In this document: positions 45,561 to 57,117 of the stretch, piece after piece
How the letters are laid out: every line of letters begins with the position of its first letter
How positions within the stretch are numbered: the first letter of the stretch is position 1
Origin: Ascaris suum
Taxonomy: Eukaryota; Nematoda; Chromadorea; Rhabditida; Ascarididae
NCBI GenBank assembly: GCA_013433145.1
Contig: CM024190.1
Location: forward strand, 186,001-250,000
Length of the DNA: 64,000 nucleotides
Direction: 5' to 3'
Position numbers and translations under genes: made by a program
Notes under the pieces: model-generated
What the model saw: only the letters and a program-made list of their open reading frames with translations
Told to the model about the DNA's origin: nothing
Database searches by the model: none

Positions 45561-48489
45561 CTCTCAGAGAAATTATTTCATTCAGCATGTGTCTAGTTCC
45601 CATTTTCGGAAGAATTAGGTCGACACAGTGTTATTTAGAGCTATTTACGGACCCTCAGAAAAATGCAAGATAACGGCCAGGTGAAGCGATTCTGAGCATT
45701 TTTGGAAAGAAGTACTTAAAGGTATACTTAAATTATTCCCTCAAACTTTCTCACCGCCAATAATTCCGTGTTTCAGAACCAAGAACATGAAGCAATAGAG
45801 CGAACTTTTTGATCTCAGATTGTTCGGTCATTTTTTTCAAAATTCCTTGCAATCAGAGTTCAAATAAGATGGAAATTCAAAGCTTGTGGTCCGACAAAGC
45901 AACTGCGTTGTTAGAGAATTTGCTTATGGAGCGCCTTATAGGCATCATCAGTGGCAACAAGGCCCCATATAGAAAAAAGGAAGTGATGAGTTACATAGCA
46001 GTTTAATCGTACTTTTCTTAGGAATGTAATTTCCGTGTAATCGATCGATGAGCACTTCAAAATGCTTAGAATTCAGGTCGCGTCATGGTTTCCATGTGTG
46101 AGCTAGCTTTCGCCGTTGGTTGTCATACCATTTAAAAATGCAAAAGATCAAGATGAGTCGATCCCACCTCAGAATGAAATTAGTTTTATTGCGGTTTCAA
46201 CTTTATTCGGTTTGCTGAATGTGTAAAGAATGAAGAATTAAGAAAAGGTAGCTCTACTCAAATGCAACATTCTTTTATGTTTTCTTTCCTTCTGCCTATT
46301 CGTCGTCTAGGTCGGCGTGGGAGCTGGTTGTATCAAGTATTCCAGTTTCGACGCGTAGCTGTTTTTAATGTCGTTAGTTGCGTTCTCTAGAGCGTGTAGT
46401 GACGTGCTGATTTGTATCAAAAATATATAAACCCGGGCATATCTTAGCCCTTCGCTTCCAACTTCTGTATCTAGAATAGTTGACGGGGGTGAATTATCAT
46501 GATAAGTGCTTGATGGCGTACTCTTGTGTCTGTGGAAGCGACACCGAGTAAGCGAGGAAGCAGAATGCTTTGCGTAGAAGTGTTTTTTTTTTTTTTCAAA
46601 TATCTCGCTCACAGAACCTCATGAATTAATCATTTCCTTTCAAAAAACACAAACCCTTTGATGTGGGCCATGCTGCAATTTAGCCTCTTTTTCCCTTCGT
46701 TTGCTTTGCATTTCTCAAAGGGTCTTTCTATCCATTTAAATGACTTCTAATTTCAATTCAGTATTGTTTGGAGAAAAAATCTCTTCAACGCGTCAAATTC
46801 TCAGGCTAAATGCATTCGGATGGAATTTCCTTTTAGAGAGGACATTTCTGCTCGCAGAATGCATCATTTAATAGTCTCTCGACGCTGCTTCAAAGTTTAA
46901 ATGATTCTCTAAAGTGCTATTGTGAGTAGATCGTTTATGTTTGTTCATACTTTCGTATTATTGTTTTGTGTGATACCGAATTACTCATATCTATTGCTTG
47001 AAATGATCAGCAACACTTTGCCCTTTATCATTTGTAATACAAAAGTCACTCGGAAAAATAATTTGAAATGTTGTGAAGATCTTTTCATGAAATTTTTTCA
47101 GAGAGATTTGTTCAGCACTCTTTCAAGTAGCTCTGTTAGAATTTTTTTTCTCGATTGTTCCATATTAGTTTTTCTTTTCTTTTCATGTCTTCGCGGAGCG
47201 CTGTTACTTCAATGTCTATAAATGCAGATGGATTATCGATCTTCTTTGGTTGTTGTTTCATGTGATTTCAATGCGCAAAAGTTCAATTATTCCTCTCATT
47301 AAAGTTTTCACCTGCATGCTCTTTTGTCCTTTTTTGGATCTTCTTTTTTCTTTGTCCTTTTAGGCATAAATTCTCTTAGGTTTTATTCCTCATTCTATCG
47401 GATTATAACATTGAAATAATTTAAATGCCTTACCACCTTCTCTTATAAATATCCTCCCTTGTAGAATGCGCTTGGGTGCTGCCTAATGCAATGAGTAAAG
47501 CTGAATGAGACCACAAGATGGCCTCATGGTGATGAACGCATTGCTGAACTAAGTTGGTACCTTGCGTGCCTAATTGCTTTCAAGCACAAACCGACGTAAA
47601 CGCGCCCCGCAGCCAACGCTTCCACGCAATGAGGGCGCGCAAATGGCTGAACAAAAGTTTGTGTTGTCAGAAATAGGCAGTATTTTCACTTTCACAGTAT
47701 GTGTTGCCAAGAGTGAAGGTGAATTTGTTCGCGCACTGGAGGCGGATATACCACCCAACGGATGAACCGAGGGTGAGTGAGACGGAAAGAGAAAGAAAAT
47801 AAATCTATTAAAAGAGTCAAAGTGAAGAAGATGCCGCGACGCAGAAATTGACAATTTTGCGAGACATTGCATATTTGCGAAAAGAGCAGCCTAAGTGAAA
47901 ACATCCAAAACAAGAATAAAAGAGGTTGTTGAATACAAAGTTGTGTTTATTTCCTTGTTCACAATGCGAAACCAGGTAATTTTGATGGTATTGATCTTTC
48001 TTAAATCGGTGTTGATCACGCTTTTTGCAGTTTCATCCGGTGCGAAGTTCCACACGTTTGTTAGATTGTTTGAAAAAAGTGTTTCAATATGTGTGAGCTT
48101 GAAAAGTTTGCAGTGCGAGTGGGGCGATTTGTGGGGGATAATTTGAAGAATTCATCAAGGAGGGTTAGTATTTTCTAAAACAACATTGTATGTTATTGAG
48201 GGATAGAAACAGAAGCGGCGCAGCGGGTGCATCTGCAAACTCAATGCGTCAACTTTTTCTACAGGTAGAAGTCACTAACCGTTCGACATATCATCTTCTG
48301 AATAATTGAACACTAAAGCATCTTTGAATTTTTTTCAGTAAGGTTTCAGTAATGAGTATTCCTGCAAGGATCCGATGGAGACTGTGCAGTGCAAGCTTCT
48401 TGGAGAAGTGGAGGGACAAACGTTGTGAATAATTTAGTGAGTGGAAATATATCCATGGAGGAGAATGCTCGCAGAATAACAGAAGCTAT

Positions 48490-49225
48490 TGCATTTGATT
48501 TTTAATGTTATAAATACGGACGTGGAATTTGAGATTGTTGTTGGTTGTGACGCTCAAATCTTCAACTGTACTGGAAGCTACTAGCGCAGAGCTTTAACCA
48601 GTAGGGTGTTTTCAGGGTTCCTTCCATCAAATCTGATAGGAATCGTTTTGCCTACAGCTAGAGGAGGCAGACATTTATGTGACTTGTGGTGAATACAGTT
48701 TAGAGAAGTTGAAGGTTATAGTGGCGGTGAAGAATTTGACATCCTCGGCAAAAGGAAGCATTTGGTGTCAAATTTGACGAAAATGAGCAGGTCATTTATA
48801 ATATAAGAAAGATAGCAGACAGAAGGCTGATCTTTGAGAGACTTCGCTTCTGAACTGTTCAGCAATCAGATAGAGAGTACCGAAGTAATTGAGAACAGCC
48901 GGAATCAGATAGAGGGTAACTGAGAACAGTCGGGGAGGCAATCACGAATTCAATGTAACAAAGACCCTTTGATTCTGCAGGATATTAATTTGAGGGTAAC
49001 CTTAGCAGTGGAACAGACTCAAACGCTTTCCCGAAATCAAGGTCATTGTCATGAATATAATCGTCATTGTTGATGCTAGAAAGCCAATTTGAAGGGTTCT
49101 GATATGAACAGTTGCATTTGATCTATTTTCACCGAAACCAAAATGGAGTGGGTAGGGGGGAGGGGGGAATAATTGGTCGACACTTAAATACTGTTTGACG
49201 CAGGAAGCAACAAGTCTTTCCATCG
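48490..49225 (-). mobile_element. Decayed non-LTR retrotransposon, reverse-transcriptase palm region
   Basis: Reading the - strand from 49223 downward with several frame changes gives ordered reverse-transcriptase blocks. These are MERLVASCVKQYLSVDQLF, then FGFGENRSNATV (family block GFxxxRS), DFGKAFESVP at about 49010-49038 (family DFxKAFDSVPH), VSQRSAFCLLSF at about 48800-48835 (family GVPQGSVLGPLLF), FAEDVKFF near 48735 (family FADD) and LSVTTNNNLKFHVRI near 48500-48565 (family LGVxxxxxLxxxxHI). FAED in place of FADD, plus stops and shifts, show it is dead. CR1/jockey-like is inferred. It is antisense to ptp-3. Confidence 0.75.
48864..48935. repeat. Two-copy direct repeat, period about 39
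   Basis: AATCAGATAGAGAGTA with GAGAACAGCCGG is repeated 39 bases later as AATCAGATAGAGGGTA with GAGAACAGTCGG. It lies inside the decayed retrotransposon and is one cause of its broken frame. Confidence 0.75.
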
Positions 49226-49238
49226 CGTCGCTTTCGTG

Positions 49239-49276
49239 ATGAACTCATGTCGCACAAATGTGCGACATGAGTTCAT
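49239..49276. repeat. Near-perfect 18-bp palindrome
   Basis: The arms 49239-49256 (ATGAACTCATGTCGCACA) and 49259-49276 are exact reverse complements separated by AA. It starts about 15 bases from the upstream end of the retrotransposon remnant at 49225. It may form a cruciform or a short hairpin RNA. No gene boundary on either strand supports a terminator role. Confidence 0.9.
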
Positions 49277-52200
49277 AATTTTTCGAATTTCAAACCTTGT
49301 ATCTTAAATTGAACGTCGAAGTTACTGGCTTCGAGACACATTGCATCGCTCCAAACTGCTAACGACAACTTCCTGTTGACCAGTTATTTATTGCGTGTGC
49401 TTGAATTCCCCCTACCCCTTCCTTCATCTCCCATACCTCTACTGCCCACTTGATTTCTTTCAGAAGACTGTAACGACAAGCGCTGTCGATAATAATGTTC
49501 ACAGTAAATTCGCTCGTCTCATGCTTCCAGCCCCTCTCTCCGTTTTTGCTCCCAAAAGTCTCTTATGACGGTTGTTGGGAAGCTGCCTTCAACATAGGGC
49601 ACGCATAAATGCATTGCATTGTATTAATATCTGCTGACCTTTGGCGTGTCGGAAGGCCTTGGCAAATGTGCTTATTTACGGTGAGTGCACCCCTATGGAG
49701 CCGAACGCCTCAAAGCAACCGCTACTGTCGCACTTTTTCTTCATTGTACAACTATAACGCCCAAATAATTCACGCCCCTTCCAAGGTCAACAAGTGGGTA
49801 CTTCGAGATTATTCAGGTGTAGGCACTCTTTCTTTAAGAATTGTTTCCTCAGTTCCGGAGGTGTAGAAGGGTAGGAGCCGCTGCTTTATAGATAACGTAT
49901 TTTTTAGTTGGAAACTTCCGAAGGATTGCTATAGAAAACCTTTCTTTTCCTAGTCGTTTTCATGGCCGCGAAAGGTTTAATAAGGATAAACCCGATGCAT
50001 TTGTTTGATTTGGCATTCATAAATGGCTATCAGTCCAGCTGTGCCAACGAGTGCTAGCAGCACAAATTTTTGCCACCGCATAGGTAGCTGCTGAATGGCA
50101 CTTCGGATCTTTGCTACACAGAGGCTTTTTGCAATTTCGCACTGCCATGGCAGAAAGCATACGTGATGCTGCACTTGAAGACCGGAGGCCGAAGCGTAGT
50201 GACCAGTGCAGTAGATGCTGGCTAGCGCGCAAGGATATATTAGTCCCTGGAGGGAAGTGAGGCGTGCATAAATTTCCGAGCTTTCGATCGCCTCCGTCCG
50301 GGCGTCGTTAACTCTCGATTAATCTCGCATTCATTGAACTTTTTCACTCGCCTCTAAGGAACGCACCGTTTCGTGCGATTTCCAGCTGAGAGCTGCATTT
50401 TGCCTCCTTTAACTTTCGTCCTTCCAAAGTTGTCTTTATATCCGGCTACATTTTCTTCTTTGCATGGCGCGGTTTGGCTATTCTTTGACCTCAAAAATGA
50501 GTCGGAACTATTTAAAGTGGCGGTTTTAAGTATAGGTTTGCTGTTCACTCATAAATGAGGATAACGTGTGCGTGGGATGAAAGTAATTGACATTATTGTC
50601 ACTAGAGTTGGGATTACTTTATTAGAAAATGTGAGTAATTGACATCGTCTTCGGATTCGACAAGACACTTCTTGTGGTTTGATTCATTTAGAGCCGAGCG
50701 TTCTTTTTTCGTCCCATTGTTGCTTCCCCTTATTTCATGTCAGCCCTCAAAGTTTCAAAGAGAGGATTCAAACTTTTCAAGATGTTATTTTACTTAATTT
50801 TCTGAATGAGTGTCCTAAGGGGAACCGTTCATTTTGTATGTTCGGGTTTTCATGGTTATTGGTGCAGCCGATCAGAATTATGCTCTCTGGGGTTGTGACT
50901 TCAACTCAAGCCTACGTCTTAACCTAAGCCTGCACGTTAACCATCGGCTAGTGTTATTCTTCAATGTTTCAAGCGCCCCACGTGGACAGCCCTTGTGAGG
51001 GCGAAAACTACCGCTCTTAGACTCACGATTAAGTCTAGATTCCGAGCAGCAGGCGAACGAAGTTTGTCTCTGAAATCTGCAAAAACCTGAAGGTCGAAAG
51101 GATAGTAGGCATCCACAACTCATTTTATCTCAAGAGATGCGACGTAACTCCTAATTCAGGCGAGAACGCGGGTCACGAAAGATTGCCCGGATTTAGCAAT
51201 AAATGTCACCCACATGCGTTGCACTTTAGTTGTGGCGAGTGGCGAATTTGCTTTTGGGTGGAACTCTTCAAGACAAGTCGGTCCCCTCTTAAGCGTGCTT
51301 TAGACACCAAACGTACTTCATTGTTTGTTCTTGAGTCGAAAGTGTCGTGCTTATTGTGAGCTCTACATTGAAATGATGCGCAAAAAGCGCGCTTTAGTGC
51401 TGTGAAATGTGCACAATAAATTTTGAATAACGCGCTCGTGACGTCTGTCATAAACTCTCCTGAAACGTGCATGTTTTCTCACTGAACTTTTCATGCGTGC
51501 ATTGATTTCAAGTTGAAAAGGAGTTTGCTTCATAAAGGCGATGTGTGCAACAGTGAGAGACGTGCGGCTCTGGCACAGTCTTGCAGTAATGTGGAATGGT
51601 TTTATTCAAACAGTTCTATTGATGCAATCCTTATAACTTTGCCATCTTCTAATATGGCGTTTTATATTGCCGCGTCCCTGAATCGCAGCGAAAAATGACG
51701 TAAATTTTGATGTTTTGGGCATTCGAAAGCGGATTGCGATTGGATTTTTAATGAATTTGCTTGGAATTATTCCTAATAAGATTTGATAACATATATAAGA
51801 AGGAAGCGATCGTTCGCCTCCGTGGTATTGCAAGGATTTTTTGAAATATGTGCAACGTTTCCACCATCTATAGCGACGCTTTTCAATGCTCGCAATCGGA
51901 AATAGCGCGCCTCTGCTGGCAAGATCCATTGATGTAAAACGTATCGTTTGATGTGTTGCGTGCGGCAAGGTTATTTCTTTCAATAGGTCTTTCCAGATAT
52001 CGCTTTACAACTGATGCTTTTTGTTTTCCAGTTGAGTCAGTACTTTTTTTCCTTTTATCACCCATTAATTTTTCCAACCTTTTCCGTGATTAAAGCCCTG
52101 CTGAATTGAGCAGGTAAGCCATTACTGCAATCCAGTAAACTAGACCAGAGCTTGTGCATGCTTATGTACGGTTATCAGTGCTTTTGTGCTTTGTCGGAGT

Positions 52201-54164
52201 TGAAGGGCTTAACGTTTATCCATAAAAGAACAACGCGAAGGTCTTTCTGATGATTCATTTGAAACGTCGCAGAACTGAATTTGAATGGGTCCCACTAACT
52301 CAAAATATATAGTGAGCACGCTTGAGAGCCTCGTAAGGCACACAATTTTTGCAGTTCACTATGAGAACAACAATTGTGTGGTTATTCTGAGGTAACGGTG
52401 CATGGTATTGAGTTTTTTCTGCGTAAAAATCGTTACCTGCTGCTCACCTTGTTGTCTTACCAACTAATTTTTCGTTTGGATTCTTCATAGCTTCTATAAA
52501 AATTTATAACTGATAAACCTTATGAGATTTTCCAGAAGAACATTGCAGTTATGTACTTGCATTTTACAAAGATTTCGCTAAAAAGGCCATCAAAACGTCC
52601 ATTCAATGGAAAAAGTATCCGTCTGTGAATGTGAAAGTACATCCGCCATTCTGTCACATTTGAACACTTACTTCTTTATAGACGAGCGCACACACATCTG
52701 CTGAATCGACACTTTCGCCCATAGTCATTTATTTGCTAAAGTTGGAGGTGTGAATTAACGATATCACCGTTGTTTCGCTTCTTTTATGACATGTGCGATT
52801 TGTTAAGCTGTTTTGGTTTGGAGAACATTCCTACGAAACGATCTTTCCCTTTTTGTTGATTTTCTGTCAGTGCTTTTCATCTGCTTCGTCTCTTTTCTTT
52901 TAGGTACATGATGAGGCTGGAAAACATTTGTTTCTTTTATTTGCACGTTTGGCCTAATTAGAAAAATTCCGCTCATTTTTACGGGAAAAGTTTCACTGAA
53001 AATGAAACAGGCTTGAGTTGTTACGCTTACAGACTCCCAGCTATGTGAACCAGTTAAAATTTCACCGTTCTTTTTTTTTTTTTTTTGATGTATCCCTTTC
53101 TTCATGCAGTTAAGTTTATTTATCTCAAATTAGTTTCTGATAGATACATTTTGCCCTGTCAAGGTGGATAAATGAGTATTTTCCTACGTTATGGTTTGTT
53201 TGAAGGATTTTTTTGCGATATTGAAAAAAATCCTTTAAGGGAATAAACTCAGGTGTTTTACAAGTTAAAACCGTTGTGGACGCTGTTAATTTAGCGGTCT
53301 CCGTTCCATAAGACAGTCCTCATAATATACTACTGCACGTTTGATGTTTAAAGGTATCCTCGAAAAAATGTTCAAGTGGGTTATTTTAGGGATGAAAGTA
53401 TCAAAACAGATACACCCGCAGAAATCCCATGCTCGTCCCAGAGCGCAACCTGATGAGGTTTTTTTTACAGGGTTGATTTTCTGTCAGGTCTGCCACATAC
53501 TCGGCCATAATTCTCAACATCTCGATGAGATTTGCGTTTTTTTCTGTTCCGATGTTATTTAAACCTCTGCCTTCATGACTATTCCAACTTCTCGCTGTCG
53601 TGATCGCTCCAAATGTGGCGGCCTCAGTGTTTTGAAGGAATGTTCGTGATACTAGCAGTATTTCTTTCATACTGTGGTGTTGTTGTCGAGATTAATGAGG
53701 AAGCTCACATACAGTTATGCGCAAGGACTGCTCTGCTGTGGTAGAAGCTGTAAACATTTATAACATACTTCAGTTCTTTCCTTTTTTGGGGGGAGATGAA
53801 GGGGAGGGGAATCTACTGCTTGTCTAGAGATGAAAGATTCATATTCATCATTGCGTGAAGAAAAAATTAAAGAAAACAAATGTTCTAAAATGAAGGGCGC
53901 TTTCAACTCAACAAGTTGAAAGGGCTAAATTTCTTCAAGATGGCTCAAAAAGTGCGAAGCGCAAGTCGGAATGAAACGCCATCGTTCACAATAGCGAACA
54001 CAAAAACGGAGTCAGATAATGGGATCGCGAGGCGTGTAATTTTATTTTCTGCATAGATGGATGATTGCTGTTTACAGCGATGTGTTCTTCCCAAGTTTGT
54101 TTTATAAAAAACGCAGCGTTTCACATGTAACGTTCTCATTAAAATGAGTTATGTGTGATATAGT

Positions 54165-54238
54165 GTTTGTTAGTAATTTATCTGGTATTATTACCAAATT
54201 ATGTTTGCTATTAATTTATCTGGTATTACCACTAAATG
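54165..54238. repeat. Two-copy tandem repeat of about 38 bp
   Basis: GTTTGTTAGTAATTTATCTG at 54165 recurs as GTTTGCTATTAATTTATCTG at 54203, each copy followed by a GGTATTA-x-x-ACCA-like tail. An AT-rich intronic duplication with no evident role. Confidence 0.85.
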
Positions 54239-55860
54239 TTGTACGGTAGTATTTCCGCCTTGTAACCTATCTTCTTTCTTTGTTTAGCCTTGATTTGATG
54301 AGTCGTAATTTTTTAATTTTTTGACGAACTGCTGCAACGCATATGGGCGTTTGCTTCAACAGATACGAAAGCACTGCAGTAAACACAAGGTGGCACGTTA
54401 ATGAAATACGGCTGGTTTATCGAAGGTGCGCCCAGAGCGCTTCATTTCTGTGATAGTCATTATTTCGTTTTATGTCAGCCTTATCCGACCACTGTATAGG
54501 TGAAGCGAATTATTTTTTAGAGGTCATTTCAAGTGGATGCTTTTTTGGCAGAAAGTGGTTGTCACTTGTATGGCTTTTGTACTTGCATTGCTGAAAAAGG
54601 GGTCAAATTCACAGTAAAAAGGTGTAGTTGCTTTTTTTTTGCTTTATTCTCATTGCTAGGAGAACAACCTTATATTCTTCAAATTATGGTTCTAAGTTTA
54701 CATCGAAAGAAAAAGTCAAGAATATGTTATTGACGCTTTATTAAGAAATATAAGTCGTCAGTTGTTTCAGCCAGTGGCGTTATTGATTTTGCTGTTTTTG
54801 TCATCAGCACAAAGTTTCATTCTGACGTTCTAGTTAATATTGTAAAGTTTCGGCCAATAACAGTTTGAACTTCTTTCTCATTTTTGAAGTGCTGTAACTG
54901 ATTAATCCATTAAATAATTAAATGCGCTCAAAGGGCGCTATGCGTCAGTTTCAAATATCTTGTCGTTGACTTCTGTTTGCTCACTTGCGGCCATTAGTTT
55001 TCTGAGGTTTTATGGAAACGTTCTTAGAGGCGCTTACACATCTGCAGTATTCTCTTGTCCGTGTTGAACTGTGGTTATCTTTTTTTTCCGTTTTTTTGAG
55101 GAGGTGGGGGAACAGGGGAACATGGAGGAAGGGGGATAGTTGTTTATCTAATTGATGACCCAGAACGTAGAGACTTTTTCCGAATAACCTGAAGTTAATT
55201 TCTCTGTCATAATTTGTTTCTTGTTTAAATGCACTATTTAATTCAGCCATCATTTTCATTACCAAATCTCATCCAACCTTTCTCTTTGTAGTTATTGCAG
55301 CGCTTCACCTAAGGGACGATTTTCAATCATTATTCGGCCGTGGTCACATAATAGCCGTTGTGTTGTCATCTCGGTGACATCACGTAACTATGAATTTCGA
55401 TCACCATCAACCGCTTTTGTTTTCACTTTCAGACTACTCTGATGTCCAGTATTCTTTAAGTAGTTTTATATTCAGAGCTATAATTTTTCATTTGTGGTTA
55501 TTAACAGTTTTAAGCCGTCGTTTTACTTATTCGTGCTCATCGCAGACGTTACTCACTGATACTTTATGCTATGGAATTTTGGACTTTTTACAGAAAGGCA
55601 GCAGGGAAGCGTACTAACACTTTGATCGTATGACCTGGGTTCACAGTTTGCTAGCTTATTAAGGCCTCCTTGAGGGTGGAAAAGCACAGGATCTTCTCTG
55701 GAAATAAATGTTTCACATAGCATTTTCCTGGTCAGGATAGCCAGATCATGTTTCATTGAGTCGTGAATGACCGAAAAGCTGTCTTGCAATCTAAAATCTC
55801 TGTCGAGCATATTTTGATAACATCGGTCGGCTCGCAGCCGAATCCTTGTCGAAAACATGT

Positions 55861-55920
55861 GCATTTCAGTGAGACCGTTCAATAACCAGTTTGAATTAAA
55901 ATGAGGCATTTCAGTGAGAC
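55861..55920. repeat. Direct repeat of 15 bp, 45 bp apart
   Basis: GCATTTCAGTGAGAC occurs at 55861-55875 and again at 55906-55920. Both lie within an unrecognised antisense open frame. Confidence 0.8.
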
Positions 55921-57083
55921 ATTGAATTAGAATCGAAGTTCTGCTGCGCCGCGAATACAACAACTGATAAAGCAGATCGAAGTTATGGTTTGCAGCGAAG
56001 TTGTATTAAAAGGTGACCACTCGAATTTTTCGGTGTCTTATTTTATGAATTCACTTACATTTATTGTAGTTGACCTAACAAAAGCACCGGAAGAAGAAAA
56101 CAGGTAAACAATTCAGAGGTGCAACGTTGCCAGCGCCGAAAATTTTTGAAACAGATCACAATAGTGAGGGTCATCCATCGAGGAGAAATTCACTCGCAAC
56201 TGAATAGGGACTGGGAAGTTCATTGAAAAAACATCGGAAAAGAAGCTTTGAAAAGCAAAAACCAGGAGAGAATTAGAAATGAAAGGGCTTCGAGTTGTTC
56301 AGTTCAGTATTTGCCTAAAACGAAATGTGTCTCGTATTTATCCTTTATCGCTACAAGATGCTTAAATATATGCTCCGGTTTTGCGATCCTTAAATTTTGG
56401 TCACATTATATTTGATTCTTCAGACATTAATAGACTCGTAGATGCGAGCTTGTCGGTAGGGCGCATCGCGCTGAAAATTTCCGAGTCTTCCCGTTAAACA
56501 GCCGATTTGTCGCGCTTTGCATTAAACAGGTCATCCTTCACCACTCTGTGGAGCGAACCTCCACTGAGCACGATTAGCGAGACCTGTGTCTGCAGGTATG
56601 TCACTCGCGTTTTATGTGCAGACGAATTGCTACATGATTAAACAATCGCTGTGCAACTACAGCCTAAAGGAGTTGGGAAAGACGTTCGGGCACTTTACAG
56701 ACTCCTTGGAGAGAACGGCTGCCACTCACTCGCGAGGGAGGTAGGACACTCTATGATCACACTACTATTCACCTTCACTAATTTACGAATCTTCCCAATG
56801 CAACGTAAACCATTCTTCCGTATAAGCCCATAGTGATGATCCGTGTTCATGGAAAAAATGAAAATTTCGTCCATCCGATTTCGCTTTCTCATCTTATATA
56901 TGAAGAAAATGTCTTGCTAAGCATCCGTTGACCCTGTCTGGATAAATGGCATGTCGAGTACAGCACTCACATGAAGCCAGATGTTAGCACGATGCTGCTG
57001 TGGACGCAGGGGTCGATGTTACCTTGTACGAGCCATTTCAGCCATTTGCGTGCGGTTGCGGATCGCCTCTTCCTTTCTCCATC

Positions 57084-57117
57084 CCAGCCTCCCCCCCCCT
57101 CCCCCCCCCCCTCCCCA
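57084..57117. repeat. Poly-C tract with G-quadruplex potential on the - strand
   Basis: Runs of 9, 11 and 4 cytosines are separated by single T bases at 57091-57116. The complementary strand therefore has several long G runs with one-base loops, a strong G-quadruplex pattern. It lies within the giant intron, in template-strand orientation relative to ptp-3 transcription. Confidence 0.85.

Noticed and set aside
47225..47300. SLVVVSCDFNAQKF reading resembling the GDFNA motif of retrotransposon endonucleases
   Set aside because: Only this one motif matches. There are no flanking endonuclease blocks, and the frame closes within a few codons.
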